Below, piece after piece: positions 1 through 12,490 of a stretch of DNA of 64,000 nt. The notes under the pieces were generated by a model. The model was given only the letters and a program-made list of their open reading frames with translations. It ran no database searches and was not told where the DNA came from. The stretch covers positions 2,293,943-2,357,942 of the forward strand of contig NW_009799103.1 in assembly GCF_000213175.1 (NCBI RefSeq). The letters run 5' to 3'. Every line of letters begins with the position of its first letter. Position 1 is the first letter of the stretch. The position numbers were made by a program, and so were the translations under genes. Origin of the DNA: Neurospora tetrasperma FGSC 2508. Its lineage: Eukaryota; Ascomycota; Sordariomycetes; Sordariales; Sordariaceae.

Positions 1-212
1 TCTCGACACAATCCTTGACACAAGTCTAGACACCTCGGACCATAACCAACCACCACCCCCCCCCCCTTCTCTCTCCTCCCCCAACGTCAACACCATCCTT
101 TAGCAAAAGACACAACTAGTGAGGACGTGCATGAACCGACGTATGTCGGATTGCATCTCGCTCCAATCCTGGTCCCTCGTCTTCGTCACTCGGCTTGTCC
201 ACACTGCGTTCC

Positions 213-815
213 TCAATCAACCCTTTGTAAGCTGATGATCTTCTCGCGCATCGCAATCTCCCTCACGGCGTGGCGGGCCATTCTCTCAGCAAGCTCAATC
301 GCCTCCTCAGCTGCCTGGATCTTTTCCCGCAGCACCTTGCGCTCCTTCTTGGCCGCCTTTGCCGCGTCCTTGGCGTCCCAGAGCTCATCCAGTGAAGGGA
401 TGGGCGGGCGCTCCTCGATCGGCGTGCCGGCGGGCGCAATGATATGCTTGACCACGTGCCGCTTGGATTTGCTAGTGATAAAGCCGGGCATGATGGCGAC
501 CACGTCACCGGCACGGAGAGAGTTGTTGGGGTCGTGGACCAGGTATTGTTTTGGGTCGTCGAAGTGCTGGATGGGTGGAAAAGAAAAAAAGAGAAAGGAA
601 GAAAAGGTTAGCTGACGACTCTCCTACTATGCCCCATGTCTTGGAGAATAGCCGTGGGTTCGCATACACACCTTCTGGAGGAACTTGTTGAACTTCTGCC
701 CGCCTACCCTGACCTTGACCGTCTTATCAATCAGGCCAGAGGTCACGACGACACCGTGAAGTTCACGGAACATCTTCCGGGAGACTTTCGTAGCCGCTGC
801 TATCGTCGAGGCCAT
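213..815 (-). CDS. mrps17: Mitochondrial small-subunit ribosomal protein uS17m
   Basis: Two exons on the minus strand, 815-672 and 566-213, joined by a GTGTGT...CAG intron in phase 0, give about 165 residues. The N-terminal part carries the S17 OB-fold pattern (LHGVVVTSGLIDKTVKVRV, then KFNKFLQK and HFDDPKQYLVHDPNNSLRAGD). The C-terminal half is a charged, probably helical extension (Lys/Glu/Ala rich), as fungal mitochondrial S17 proteins often have. The family binds 16S-like rRNA in the body of the mitochondrial 37S subunit. No long presequence is visible, but the N-terminus lacks acidic residues up to about position 18, which suits matrix import. The ATG at 815 is the first one upstream in frame. 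The exon join is well supported by family similarity. Product is confident; exact gene naming is by family. Confidence 0.9.
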
Positions 816-2149
816 TTTTGCTGACTCTGTTTCCTGTTTCCTTCTTTATTGTTTGGTGGCTGTCTACCCTTTAAGGGTTGATCTCGTATCCACGGCCTCT
901 GGCAGGGTCCTTCTCGAATGACCTTGAGGACTTGCGGGGCAAAGTTCGGGTGACCGGTCGAATTTGATGCGACGATTCGGCGTTCGGTCGTTTCGGTGTT
1001 TCGGTCCCTTAACACAGTAGTCGCGTGAGGGAAAGATTTGCCGATGTGTGCCCGCAAAGGTCGCTAGTTGCGCGCAGTTCAGAACTTCCGGACAGAGTCG
1101 GGGCAGGATCTGAGGTCGTGTGGGCGGTGGTGATAGAGGTGACACTGCTATGGGCGGGAACACTAGGAGCGAGACAATGCTGCAAGGCACAGGCGCGCGG
1201 TCGGTCGCCCGAAAAGTAATTGGAGCCGGCCGAGAAAAGACCGGGGTCCGGCTCGGGACGTGGATCCTCGCCGCCCCGCCATCCACTGCACCGCCAAGAC
1301 GGGAGTGGACGGGGAGACGGGCTCGAAACGGGTAGTTTCATTCACCCGGACAATTGACTGCCCCTGCATTCGTCGTCCCATGCCACTTGACCTCTCTACT
1401 TACTTACCTCTTACACTCATACCGCTGTCCTATTCGAAATCCCGTCTGTCGGCCTTTTTGCAACTCCTCTTTGGTCTTCATTTACTACTCAGTCCAAGCT
1501 GCCCTGCCCTTGTCTTCATGAATGGGAATTGCTTGTATAATCTCAACCTTACTGGGGTCAGCGCTTGGTTGTGGTTAGAATGCTACGGCAGCCGTTACAT
1601 TTCATCCTACAAAGGATATACGGAGCCTGTGGCTGCCCGCTTTGCTTCTCTCTGATGAAAATGACACACAACATTCAGATTCCCTTATCCAACACCTTCT
1701 AACATAACCTCCTCTCAACCTCCTCTGATACAACGCCTTACCTAATATCCTTGGCCATTTTAGGAACCAGCGAAATCTCCGCCGTCCAGTAAGAGTGACA
1801 ACTGGAATAGTGATCCGCCGGCTAACCCGAGGTGAGTTTGACAAGATACCCCATACAGTGTTCGTCGATATACCCTCGAAGCCTTGCAAGCCGATCCAAA
1901 CATGTGACTTGGGCAACCTCGTGTCCCCTCCTCTTGTCCCCCCCCCCCCCCCTCTTTTTTTCTTTGTGCCCCATGCCAGGGCAATTCAGGGCTCTATCAC
2001 GTTTTCCTGTGACTCTATCTACAGAATGTCATGTTCGCAAGAATCGCATTGCTGGGGCGAGCCACCTTGGTGTTTGATAGAATGCTCGACATCACAGTAA
2101 ATCCGGCCCGCAAATCAAGATTCTTGTCAGTTACCGTACAAGGCGCCGA
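816..2149. other. Intergenic region, no gene seen
   Basis: Promoter side of the uS17m gene and 3' side of the Ldb17-like gene. Several overlapping frames of 60-140 codons exist on both strands, but none shows family resemblance, splice-consistent extension or continuous codon bias. A C-rich homopolymer lies near 1939-1952. I see nothing else that can be supported. Confidence 0.6.
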
Positions 2150-4031
2150 CTAAGCTACCGGTGTCGACCCAGTTTGGGGTAGCGACTCCGTCACCGGATG
2201 TAATGTCGACAAACTGTTGACAGCCCTGAGTTTGCCGCGCCGTGGAGGGGGGAGCTTGGGGGGCTGCTTTTTGGCCACTGGTCCACTCACCTTGCCATCA
2301 CCAGATACGGCTTCCGCAGCCGAAGCCGCTGTCGGTGATGAGCTGCTAGCAGCAGCAACCCCGTGCTTGTCACCTTGGGCAAATGTGGAATTCTCGATCA
2401 TCCTTGTTGGCGTATGTGGTGGTTGCGGGGAGACCGGCACACCATGGCGATGCTTTGGAACAATAGGAAGCGATTTCTGGGCCCTCAGCCGTCTTGCCGG
2501 CGGTGGTGACGGCTTTCGACGGCCTGCTGCTTTATGCCCTTCGGTGGTACTCGATACCGAGAGATTCGAGGTTGTAGTTTCTGGCGTATCACTCGCGGGA
2601 CTGACGGCGATTATTGACCTCACGGTGTCTTCCGCATCCTCCTGTTCATGCCTGAGCTCACGAGCGAGATTTGATTTTCTGCTTGGTGTTTCTATACCTG
2701 GCTTCTCGTGGACGTTTGCAATGACGCTAACGGTACTACCGTTTTGCGCCTGCGTGAGGCTCTTCATGGGAACAGGACTCAAGACGCCCTCATCGTCCAC
2801 TAGCCATGGAATATTTGCGACACGCTCAACCAAGCGGAGGGTAGTTGGCTCGGGCGGTAGGAAGTGCGCACTTCCTGAGCCACGAAGTATTTCAAGCAAG
2901 CTAAGAATTTGATCGCGCTTGTAATGTGGCGGCTGGCTGAGCTGGGTGTGCGATAATAATGGAGCGAGAACGCGCAGATATGTGTGTCTCAAGGTATTCA
3001 TTTCCACTGGCAAGTCGAGCAGATTACGAATGATGACGTCAAGAAGGACGCGCAAGTCGTTGGTGTAAAAGTATTCATATGTCGCCTTGGTGGTGAATAA
3101 CAGATACAGCAGCTTCAATATTATCAGCTGGAGTGATGTTTCGGTTGCTCGATTTAGAAGCAAGATAATGTTTTCGCCAAAAGTTCGGAAAGACGGGCCA
3201 TGGAGGCTGAGGACTTTGACGACTCGGTTTGTGATATGAGTAACAGGCGCAGTTGGGTCAACAGCTCCGGATGCTGACGCAACCATGTATTGCTCGTTCA
3301 TGACCAGCTTACCCATGGCCAACGTTAGTGGTTAGGTCGTAAAGCGGATTTGGGGCACAACAACATACCAGGACACGAATAACGGCGTAATGGTACGGAT
3401 CGTCCACGTCGTCAGAGAAGGCCTCGATAAGTTGGAAGAGGTAAATGACGAATTCGTCTTCTACCTGAGCCAAGTCTTGATGCGGCAACTTTTCGATGCG
3501 AGACATCTCGTACATCAACTCGAGAAGTAGTCGGTGAAGACGGCCATCGTGCGCGCCGCAACTCTTGATGAGCTCGAGCAGTCGCAAAAAACATCCTTCG
3601 TTGACCATGCGCCGGAATGTCTCTTCCTCGGCACGGCCATCTAGCAGGAGGAAGTTGGAAATGACATGCAACGGCCCGTACTCGTCCTCCTGCAATAGGC
3701 TGTATATGATCTGGGTACGGACATAGTCGGCGTTCTGTCTGAAGATGCTGCTAAGTCGGAGCTGTTGGGAACAAGTCGCAATGTCGTCTTCATCGTCGAG
3801 ATAGCGGTCCCGGCCGGTCGCGACCAGTTCAAGCCATGATCGCAGAACGTCGTCGAGGGACTCGGGGGTAGGGCAGGGGGCGGAAAGGATGCTGTTCAGG
3901 GCTGCGAAAGGTATTTGTTCAGCAATTGAAACAAGCGCACCACAAAAGGGGAGGGCCATTCAGCAAGCTTGCTCACCGTGCCAAAACTGCTGCTCGTTCT
4001 CAACAGGCTCAGTGACCTCGAGGTCCGCCAT
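2150..4031 (-). CDS. ldb17: Ldb17/SPIN90-type actin (Arp2/3) regulator
   Basis: Three exons (4031-3977, 3901-3369, 3307-2150) joined by GTGAGC...CAG and GTATGT...AAG introns give about 581 residues. The central part (roughly residues 200-350) has the leucine-rich armadillo-like region of the SPIN90/Ldb17 family, for example [20 protein letters not shown] and [18 protein letters not shown]. The C-terminal ~200 residues are Ser/Pro rich with SH3-ligand-like stretches ([26 protein letters not shown]). In yeast, Ldb17 is a cortical actin-patch protein; SPIN90/Dip1 relatives activate Arp2/3 to make seed filaments. The Pro-rich tail is where Sla1-type SH3 partners bind in yeast. The start is the first ATG of a 55-nt exon that completes a conserved-looking FWHALNSIL join. 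Function is inferred from family only. Confidence 0.87.
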
Positions 4032-5277
4032 GTTCTCAAGCGAGCAGCACCAATGTTGTCCTCGCGACCAATGAACTGGGCATCACGAAAGGCGGCGTGC
4101 TGGTATCGCATAGGCAATGTGTACCTTTGCCGACCTAATCCGCCGCGTTGGATCTACTGGGTTATCGAGGCTGCGCGGGAGGATGTCGTTACTTGGGAAG
4201 AAAACGGGCAGTCAAATGCGGCGGATTTAGGGAGAGGCCTGCTCGGTATAGTTCTAGGGTGCAGTCCATGCAAGGCTGTGGGGAGTTCCGTACTTAAAGT
4301 TGTACACTAGTGTCCCCCCAGTAGTGACATCGGGGTTGTGGGGGCTGCCTTACCTACCTTAGATAGTACATACCACCTGCACACGTGGAGAGGTCTCTAC
4401 GCCACTCGCCTTCCATCTCCAAGTACATATGTACCTACACTCCTGCACACGTCTGAAGGTGGGTAGACCGTCCCTCCAAGTACTTGTGATGCAAGACTGT
4501 CACTCAAAAAGGTGTACGGCAGGCAATGCAGCGATGTACCTCTACCGTACGGCACATGTATGTATATTGCAGTCCCAGGCGGCAGCAGAACCTACCAAGT
4601 AGGTTGGTAACATAGACCCCAACCTGCAAAAGAGCAAGTGGGGCCTTTCTGTAGGCCATCATTCCATACCTCTACCATCTAAACTTGGTACCCCCACGCC
4701 GGCAGTGTTCACGACTGAAGCTTTAACCACTTCAATATCATATATTCAACGAACTAGGCCAGTTGGGCCGGCAGACAAGTGGTCGGGTTGATTCCGTTGC
4801 CCTAATACATCAACAGTCCATGCCTCCGAAACGTCCTCAAGCAGGTCTTTTTGACTCTATAACATATGTGTCTGCCAACATCTCAACTTTTGACGGAGCT
4901 TAAGGTCCACAACCCACGAACTTTACACTTCACCGCAGTGTCACCTTACATCTAAAAACCTCTTAACGCCCCAGGCTTCGTGGGCAGGTGGATACCATGA
5001 GATCGGCTATTCAGTGTTCATGGTTGTCAACGTTCGGGCCACGCAGCATGCGGAGAGGTGAAAACCCTCATTTGGCGTGAACCCGTGGGGGTGCCAATAT
5101 GCTCAAGCTATGGCTCCATTCCTTGTTATCCTGTCCATCTTACACCCGAAGCCTCCAGCATTGGGCCCCCAAGTCGTGGTGCGTCGATGGTGAAGGGAAG
5201 GACAGGCACCAAAGGGGTTGTGATGGCGGCGCACTGCTGCTCCCAGCAACGGCTCGGACAGTCTTTGACTACCAGAT
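4032..5277. other. Intergenic region with short ACCT/GTAC-rich repeats
   Basis: Shared space between the Ldb17-like start (4031) and the NAA30 stop (5278). It contains many short imperfect motifs of the ACCTACCT, GTACCTAC and TACATGTATGTAT type (about 4345-4450 and 4535-4620), as in other intergenic spaces of this window. No coding potential was recognised. Confidence 0.55.
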
Positions 5278-5963
5278 TCATCGAAGCGCAATGTCTCGGT
5301 CGTCAAGGGCGTAGTCGTATGTCGCATCCGCATCGACAGATCTGAGGAGGAGGACCAATCTATATGCGCTGTTTCCGTTCAGATAATAACGGTGAAGCTT
5401 TTTGGAGCGGACGAAGCCCAGGCGCTCGTAAAGTCTCATGGCCGGGATGTTGGTCTCTTCTGTCTCCAAGACGATCTCGTCGGCGTCTCGCTGAGCCATG
5501 GCGTCGATGGCTCTCCTAACCAGTTCTGTCGCAATTCCGTGTCCGCGATGTTGAGAAGAGACGGCAAGCATAGCAATGTATCCGCGAAGAGTGGGCGGGG
5601 AGTGAGAAGCGTGCGGTTCGAGTTTGCAGATGATCACGCCTATAAGAGAAGAGTCGACTGGGTGCAAGGCCTGTTGGGTTTGTTGAGCGGTCAGCTCACC
5701 TGGCCCCATGCCCATACGCAAGCCTGAACAGGTTGAGAACGTCCACATACCATAAAACACAAGTGGCCCCATTGGTAAAGAAAGTACCGATATACATATA
5801 TGCTGTAGGGCTCGCTTAGGTCTTTTGATATCAGCGCGCGGATAGCTGGGAGGTATTCTGCCTCCAGCTTATGCTCATATTTGATGTACTGAAGCTCTTC
5901 TAGAAGCTCTTCGACACGCGGTACTTCCGTTCCTACTATCGCCTTTTCGGTTGTGGTTTCCAT
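5278..5963 (-). CDS. naa30: N-alpha-acetyltransferase 30, NatC catalytic subunit (Mak3-like)
   Basis: Two exons, 5963-5751 and 5670-5278, joined by a GTATGT...CAG intron in phase 0, give 201 residues. The N-terminal half has the Mak3/NAA30 signature (IKYEHKLEAEYLPAIRALISKDLSEPYSIYVYRYF is the recognisable stretch, seen over residues 27-61). The second exon carries the GNAT acetyl-CoA-binding motif QHRGHGIA and the later NIPAMRLYERLGF strand-helix, ending in a YYLNG...YRL segment. NatC acetylates N-termini beginning Met-hydrophobic co-translationally on the ribosome, together with NAA35 and NAA38. Length fits the family. The 5' end faces the divergently transcribed PDAT gene across about 1 kb. 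Splice joins are unambiguous. Confidence 0.93.
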
Positions 5964-6996
5964 GTCGATAAGAAGCTGGATCCGAAACGTTTTTTGCTGC
6001 GTTCGAGAAGACGAAAGGGGGGCACGCGGCTGGATTAAGATGGAGAATATGCTGTTCAGAAGTCCATACCTGGTTCTGTCTCAGCTGGGCGAGCTGGGGT
6101 GGTTAGGTAGTACGGAGGGGCAGCTCTGATTTCACATGTCTTTCTGCATGAGAGTCGACTGTAGTGAACTTACTGTGCAGTAAATAGGCCAGTTGCGTGT
6201 CAACATCTCCCTTGTAAGTGGATAGCCTATTTATCACAGACACCCCATCACTCGAAGCCATCCATTTTAAACATTTTTACTTAGTCCGCCCACACCTGTT
6301 CCTCCCATGCTTAATTCTCCGGCCTCACGTCAGTGTCATGCCGCCCCGGCTCAGGGCTGTCTTCGGGAGACCTTGGATGTGTCGGATAAATACCTCTACG
6401 CATCCCGTCACTCTTCTGTTGACGGCACTAGCGCCGTTAATGCAGGCTTTCGTGTCAACCTCCCAAGTGTAAGCGACAGCCAAGCCCGGTTCGAGCCCGG
6501 GGCACGCAACTTTTTGAAGGTAGGCGCGGATTAACGTTCTGGTACGCTACTTCCGTTAATACATTCTGCATTGTATTCTAGTAGCTCACACATCCTGCAT
6601 TGATATTCCCTCGACTCCTGTCGTGAGGTGCGAAATCGCAGCTTCGACTCATCCGGAGGGCGAGATCGCCGATGACCCAAGTGATCCATATACCAAGCGT
6701 GGTGCCACACTCCCCGCTCCAGCCCTACGACCGTAGCGTCACCGGAGGCGGCGCCAAACAGCCAGCCCACTATCAGAACCCGATACGTACACTACATCAC
6801 GCAATTCGAGCAGGCCCGCCAGTTCAAAACATCACGCCCGCCCCTTCCGGTGACCGGCTCGCTTATTTGACCGGTCTGACAGCCCGGCTCATCCGCACTT
6901 GCTCCAGCTTGATTTTCTTTTGCCCTCCGATAATCTATCTTCCTCGCGCTGTAACGGCAACTTACGGCGGCGGCAACAGCCACGGCATCCTGAGAA
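5964..6996. other. Divergent promoter region between NAA30 and PDAT genes
   Basis: About 1 kb separates two start codons pointing away from each other, so it probably holds both promoters. It contains a T-arm-like hairpin followed by a T run (6485-6514, see findings), but no complete tRNA. Other open frames here have no recognisable homology. Confidence 0.6.
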
Positions 6997-8973
6997 ATGG
7001 CGACAACTGTTCGGCGCAGGCTGGTCGGCAAAGACATCGAATGCGAGATTGCGTCGGAAACTGCCTCCGAGACCGCAACATCCCGCGAGCCGAGTCCCGA
7101 TAATCAGCAGCGTGAAGTCACTTCCACCTTCAAGGTTATACACAAACGTCCCAAGACCCGAAAGCGCAAGACGACAGCAATATTCCTGTTGGGGAGTCTG
7201 TTTGGGATTATAGCAGCTGGCTTCTTTGCTAAAAGCAATGATCTGATCGATATTCCTCTCCCCGAGCTCAAGGAGCTCAGTGTGGACAGCTTGTTCGAGG
7301 TATTGCCTGCCGGCTTTGTCAAAGAGATGCGTGACCTGATGGTGAGTGGAAACAATAGCGCATATGGAGCTTTGCTGTTGTTGACGCATCTGACCTTACC
7401 TGCCGGCCTCTAGAACGGCGAACGAGACTTGATAGAGAGCGATGATGCCTTCTCGGTAGGCATGAAGATGCGCGCCGAAGGCCTATCGGCCGACCACCCT
7501 ATAGTCATGATCCCCGGGGTCATCTCTACAGGTCTAGAATCATGGAGCACGTCTGAGCTGTCGTTGCCTTATTTTCGGAAGCGGCTTTGGGGAAGCTGGA
7601 CCATGATGCGAGCTCTTGTCATGGATAAAGAGGCGTGGAAGAGGCACATCATGCTCGACAAGACAACCGGATTAGATCCCCCGGGTATCAAGCTACGCGC
7701 CGCCCAGGGTTTCGATGCAACCGACTTTTTTATCACGGGTTACTGGATATGGAATAAGATCCTCGAGAATCTAGCATCTCTTGGCTACGACCCAACCAAC
7801 TCATACACAGCGGCTTACGACTGGCGATTAGCATATGCAAACCTCGAGGTGCGCGATCACTACTTTTCCAGGCTCAAGTCTTACATTGAGCAAGCCGTGT
7901 TCATACACAAGAAGAAGGTGGTTTTGACTTCTCACAGCATGGGCAGTCAGGTTCTGTTCTACTTCTTTCACTGGGTTGCTTCCGAGAAAGGCGGCCAGGG
8001 CGGCCAAGACTGGGTGGAAAGACATGTTGATTCATGGATCAATATCAGTGGATGCATGCTGGGAGCTGTTAAAGATGTAACAGCGATCCTTTCCGGTGAA
8101 ATGCGGGATACGGCGCAGATGAATGCATTCGCGGTTTACGGTCTCGAGAAATTCCTTAGCAAGGAGGAACGCGCCGAGATATTCCGTGCTATGCCTGGAA
8201 TATCATCCATGCTTCCCATGGGCGGTAACGCTGTCTGGGGAGAATTGGATTGGGCTCCAGATGACCAGCCAGGCCAAGGGCATAGCTATGGATCGTTGCT
8301 GAATTTCCGCGCCGGGCAAAATGTATCAACAACACCGGACAGGAATTTTACGATCGAAGACGCGATGGACTATATACTTGACACAACCGATGACTGGTAC
8401 CGCGATCAAGTGAAAGGCAGTTACTCTCACGGGGTGGCGAAGACGAGGGCGGAAGTGGAGGCTAACGAGAATGACCCTCGGAAATGGATCAACCCTCTAG
8501 AGACACGACTACCATTGGCACCAAGCCTCAAGGTCTACTGTTTCTATGGTGTAGGGAAGCCGACGGAGCGAGCCTACTTCTATCGGGCGCCGGATCCGGG
8601 AACGACAACGCATCTTAAGATGACGATTGATACGACTTTGACTCAGGGGCACATTGACCACGGTGTGATCTTGGGCGAAGGCGATGGCACAGTGAACCTT
8701 ATGAGTCTGGGGTACATGTGCAATAAGGGGTGGAAAATGAAGAGATACAATCCTGCGGGCTTAAAAATAACCGTGGTCGAGATGCCGCATGAACCAGAAC
8801 GGTTCAATCCGAGAGGAGGGCCGAATACGGCGGATCACGTGGATATTCTAGGAAGACAGAATCTAAATGAGTACATTCTTAGAGTGGCGGCAGGTCAAGG
8901 CGATACAATCGAGGATTTTATTGCTAGTAATATTCTTGAATATGTGGAAAAGGTTAAAATTTATGAAGAATGA
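6997..8973 (+). CDS. lro1: Phospholipid:diacylglycerol acyltransferase (PDAT)
   Basis: Two exons, 6997-7341 and 7414-8973, with a GTGAGT...TAG intron in phase 0, give 634 residues. A basic N-terminus is followed by one membrane segment (about residues 60-78), typical of ER-anchored Lro1. The rest is an LCAT-like alpha/beta-hydrolase: HPIVMIPGVISTGLESW near the start, a nucleophile elbow SHSMG with Ser near 290, DGTVNL with the probable catalytic Asp near 539, and ADHVDILGR with the His near 590. The enzyme moves an acyl chain from a phospholipid to diacylglycerol to make triacylglycerol in the ER lumen. Length is close to yeast Lro1. The 3' end and downstream DNA are noticeably AT-rich. Catalytic residues are assigned by motif position. 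Confidence 0.95.
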
Positions 8974-9895
8974 TTAAATATAGTACGTAGATACTTGATA
9001 GTATGATTAATTATACATGTATTTTTGAGTTATTATATATTATACTTTTAAGAATTAAAACTTGAATTAACAAACAAATTAGTCCACATTATATACAACG
9101 TAACTCCGTGATAGCATATGCTCTTAGTACAAGTCTATGTTCCCCCCTTTCGAACATGCATATACAGACACACACATTATAGTATCATCTATCCCGGCGG
9201 TAGTCAAGTGGAGACTAAAGCTAAGATCGGCTCTTCCCAGTTTCCACCATGCGGTTCTACCCCCAACTTACACTACACGTATCTATATATGGCTCAGTAC
9301 CATAAGGTACAAAGTCACCTGCAGGGTAAGCGATAGTAGTGATACATGGATGACGATACATGTAATCAGGGAAGAAGGTACCTATCCGACCTCATCAGCC
9401 ATCCATCTTGCAATCTCGGGGTGTGGACTTCTCAGTGGGTAATCAACACTGGCCTTTCAGAGATCCATCTCCAGGGTCCCGACCTTCTTCCGGTCAGTAC
9501 GCAGACCGGCGTGTTAGACGTTCATTCCGCATGTTTCTGTCCTGTCAATTTCCTCTGCACTAGCTCCATGCAATTCCCCAGAGCTGCAGGCCAAGCTCCC
9601 CTTCATCCCATTCATCCCTTTGCCTACCTGAGTTCTACATCGAATACCGCAAACAAATAGGAAAGACTTCACTTCCACACCTCACTTACGACAGAGAATT
9701 TTGTCCTCTCACTCTGTTAGGTTTTCAATCCGGGTACCTCCAAGGCTTCGAGCCGACTTTCACGGCATCTAGCCCATCTCGTTCGTATCGCGGCGGTCTG
9801 CCTGTGCTGGCATAGTAACTGGGTTCGAAAGGTGGCATTCCCGCCTCCTTGGTTCTGCCGGCTCCTCGAGTGAATAGAAGCCTCCAGGCACAACA
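8974..9895. other. Intergenic region, AT-rich at its left end
   Basis: Lies between two tandem plus-strand genes. The first ~140 bases after the PDAT stop (8974-9115) are strongly AT-rich (ATTATATATTATAC-like), suiting a 3' UTR/terminator or a small decayed repeat. The rest is ordinary, with pyrimidine-rich stretches just before the next gene. No gene recognised. Confidence 0.55.
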
Positions 9896-12490
9896 ATGTC
9901 TCCATCGTTCCTAAACTTCAAGGAGATTCGCCGGCGATCGCGAAACAATTTCAAGACGGAACGCTCGACCGACGGCTCGAGTGAAGCAAGCAATGGCACT
10001 GCGCACACCACCGGCTCCTTGACTCCTCCGTCCTTCTCCTCCCACCAGTCGGACCCGGCTCTCAATATCCACGTTAACAACCACCAGTCAACATCTCCAA
10101 TTCCTCCTGCTACTGCCCCTTCGCGCCCGGCGCCACATCCGTACACGGGAAACCCAAACAGACATAGTGTTTCGGGTATGACAGGTCTAGGATCGCCAAC
10201 GCCAAACGGCAGGGGCCCCAATTTGCCCGTCTCGCAATACTCTCCACGCATCACCAGTATTCAAGACAACTCATGGGTGAGTTGGAGTTGATTGTGCCTG
10301 GCCACTTCCTCACCGCTTGCCTTGATTAACCAAACCATCACAGGTCTACCAAAAGGTCCTACTTGTTTACGGTACCGTTGGGGAGCCTTCTCAGCAATCC
10401 CTTGACGGGACCGTGACTGTCAGCCGACTTGATGACAGCTTCCCCCCTCTCAGCTGGCCCGTATGCGACTCCCAGTTCAAGGCTCTAGTCTACATGAACC
10501 CCGGCGCAAACCGACTACGCTTCGATTTTGCCAGCCCGAAACTCGCTAACAGCGGATCAACGAATCCCATTCACGCCTCCTATCTAACAATACATATGCT
10601 TCCAGCGACCAACGCCCCTCCTCTCCAACTCGCCATTTTGCTCGCCAGGGATTCTCCCGCTACATATGATGCCGTTCCAGCCAGGATCGAGCGAGAAGGA
10701 AACGGTCTGGAGACGGCAGTTCGAAAGTTCCGCATGGCTGCGTATCTGTGGCAGGCATTTACGGCAGAACAGATGTGGCGCAACAAGTTTGGTCGTCGCG
10801 TGTTTCGGCTCGAAGAGGAGTGGACTACGGGCTCGGCAAACCAGAGGGATAGAGAGCAGGGGACACTACGGTCTGAAGCACGCATCCACATTATCAGGAC
10901 GAACCATACCCTAGCAGAGCTCCGCGACATGAATAAGGCGCAGCAAAACAAAGATGCCAACCAAAAGGATGCTCTGTTTGGCATTGCTGTAGATGCGGTC
11001 AAAGACCACTTCAAGCCGCTTCCGGGACAGAAACTCTACGTTTCTGTCTTGTTGCTAGACTCACACTGGGATACGACTCTGAAAACCGTTACCGCGCACG
11101 CCGCGCTCGGAGGGGGGGTCGGCAATCTGCAACTTGCCATTTTCGGGTCACACTGCCTGCAAAGCTACCCGACAAGCTTCGAAGAAGTGGTCCCGGCATT
11201 CAGTGATTGTACGCCTACAGATACGAATTATGTTGCCAACGATTGCAATGAGGCTGGGAGCTCGTGGGAGGCAGCTAATATCGGCATTGGAGCTCATCTG
11301 CACGAGACAGGTCATTTGTTCGGCCTGCCTCACCGCGAAAGTGGCGTCATGTTGAGGGACTATGTGAAGCTTAATCGCACTTTTATGGTTCGTGAAGCAT
11401 ATTCGACACGCACGCGCTCCAAAGGTGGTCCGGTATCACAGGAAGATGAATGTACCTGGCACCGTCTGGACTGCCTCAGGTTTCGGAGCCATCCATGTTT
11501 TCGATTGCCCAACGACTCAGTTCCAAGCCCGGATGACAGCGTACAGGCATGGCCTGTGGGAGGAGGCGAAGTAATGATAACGGCCGCCTCAGGGATAATG
11601 TACGTCGAGATCTTTGGAGAAGATGACGATGTTTGTCACAAATGGATCGAATATCTCGGCGAAGGCGCTAGCGGTAATGGATCGGGCATCCAACGTCAGA
11701 TCACACTCAATGAGCAGGAACTACGCAAGGAACTGGCCGAGGACAAAAGGAAGCGGAGATTGAAGGTTAGTGTCCGATCACATGGCGGTGGTTCTTTGGA
11801 TATCGAAGATTTCCGTCAGTTGTGCTCCAAGCAATCGAGCTTTAAGCTTCCCATGGGCTTGGTACCAGGAGTACCCATTTTGGCACAGACAGCGTATCGC
11901 GGTAAGACATTGGGAGCATCCAAATTGGAAGGAAGCGAGCCCTATGAAGTTGTGTTCACAAGTGCAGTGAAACAAGGCATAGTTCTCTCGAGGATTATTG
12001 TTTACCATGGGATGGCCTTGGATGGTTTGGAGTTTGTGTATGATGATAGTTCAACGCAACTTTTTGGGAAAAAAGGGGGGAAAGCAGGGGGTGACGTTTT
12101 TGAAATGGGTAAGTACGATGCTGAAGTCAGCCAACACTGTTCATTGATATACTGACTGATGCCAGATATCCGTCGGGGCGAATACGTTACCGGTTTTTAT
12201 GTCAGAGCCGGCTTCTGGATCGATGGCATCCAAATTTTCACAAGCTCGGGGAGGAAATCACCAGTCTACGGCAAGCCAAATGGTGGCTCTGGGTACGTCG
12301 TGTGCGACCGGCAAACCTATTCATTCTATTCTCCAAACACAAGAAAAAGTCATGCTAATCAAATTCGCTGCTGTACAGCCATACACTAATACCCCCAAGG
12401 GGTTTCAATATTGTGGGGGTAACTGGGTCATGCGGCGCTTGGGTTGACGGGTTTTCTGTTGTCATCAGCAAACTGCCTTTGTCGCTTTGA
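9896..12490 (+). CDS. Putative zinc metalloprotease with C-terminal jacalin-like lectin domain
   Basis: Four exons (9896-10276, 10344-12108, 12166-12292, 12379-12490) with canonical GT-AG introns give 794 residues. Residues 1-125 are Ser/Pro/Thr rich and probably disordered. The middle is the fungal 'putative peptidase' family related to yeast YIL108W. A complete metzincin-type zinc motif HETGHLFGLPH lies at about 447-457, preceded by GIGAHL. The last ~140 residues look like a jacalin beta-prism (DGLEFVYDDSSTQLFGK, then GFYVRAGFWIDGIQI, then the spliced GVTGSCGAWVDGFS). The third intron rejoins GGSG to HTLIPPRGF, which strongly supports exon 4. No signal peptide is visible, so it is probably intracellular. 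Substrate is unknown; the lectin domain suggests glycan or membrane targeting, which is inference. Confidence 0.88.

Noticed and set aside
1260-1655. 131-codon plus-strand frame upstream of the uS17m gene
   Set aside because: No homology, no codon bias, interrupted by non-coding-looking CT-rich sequence.
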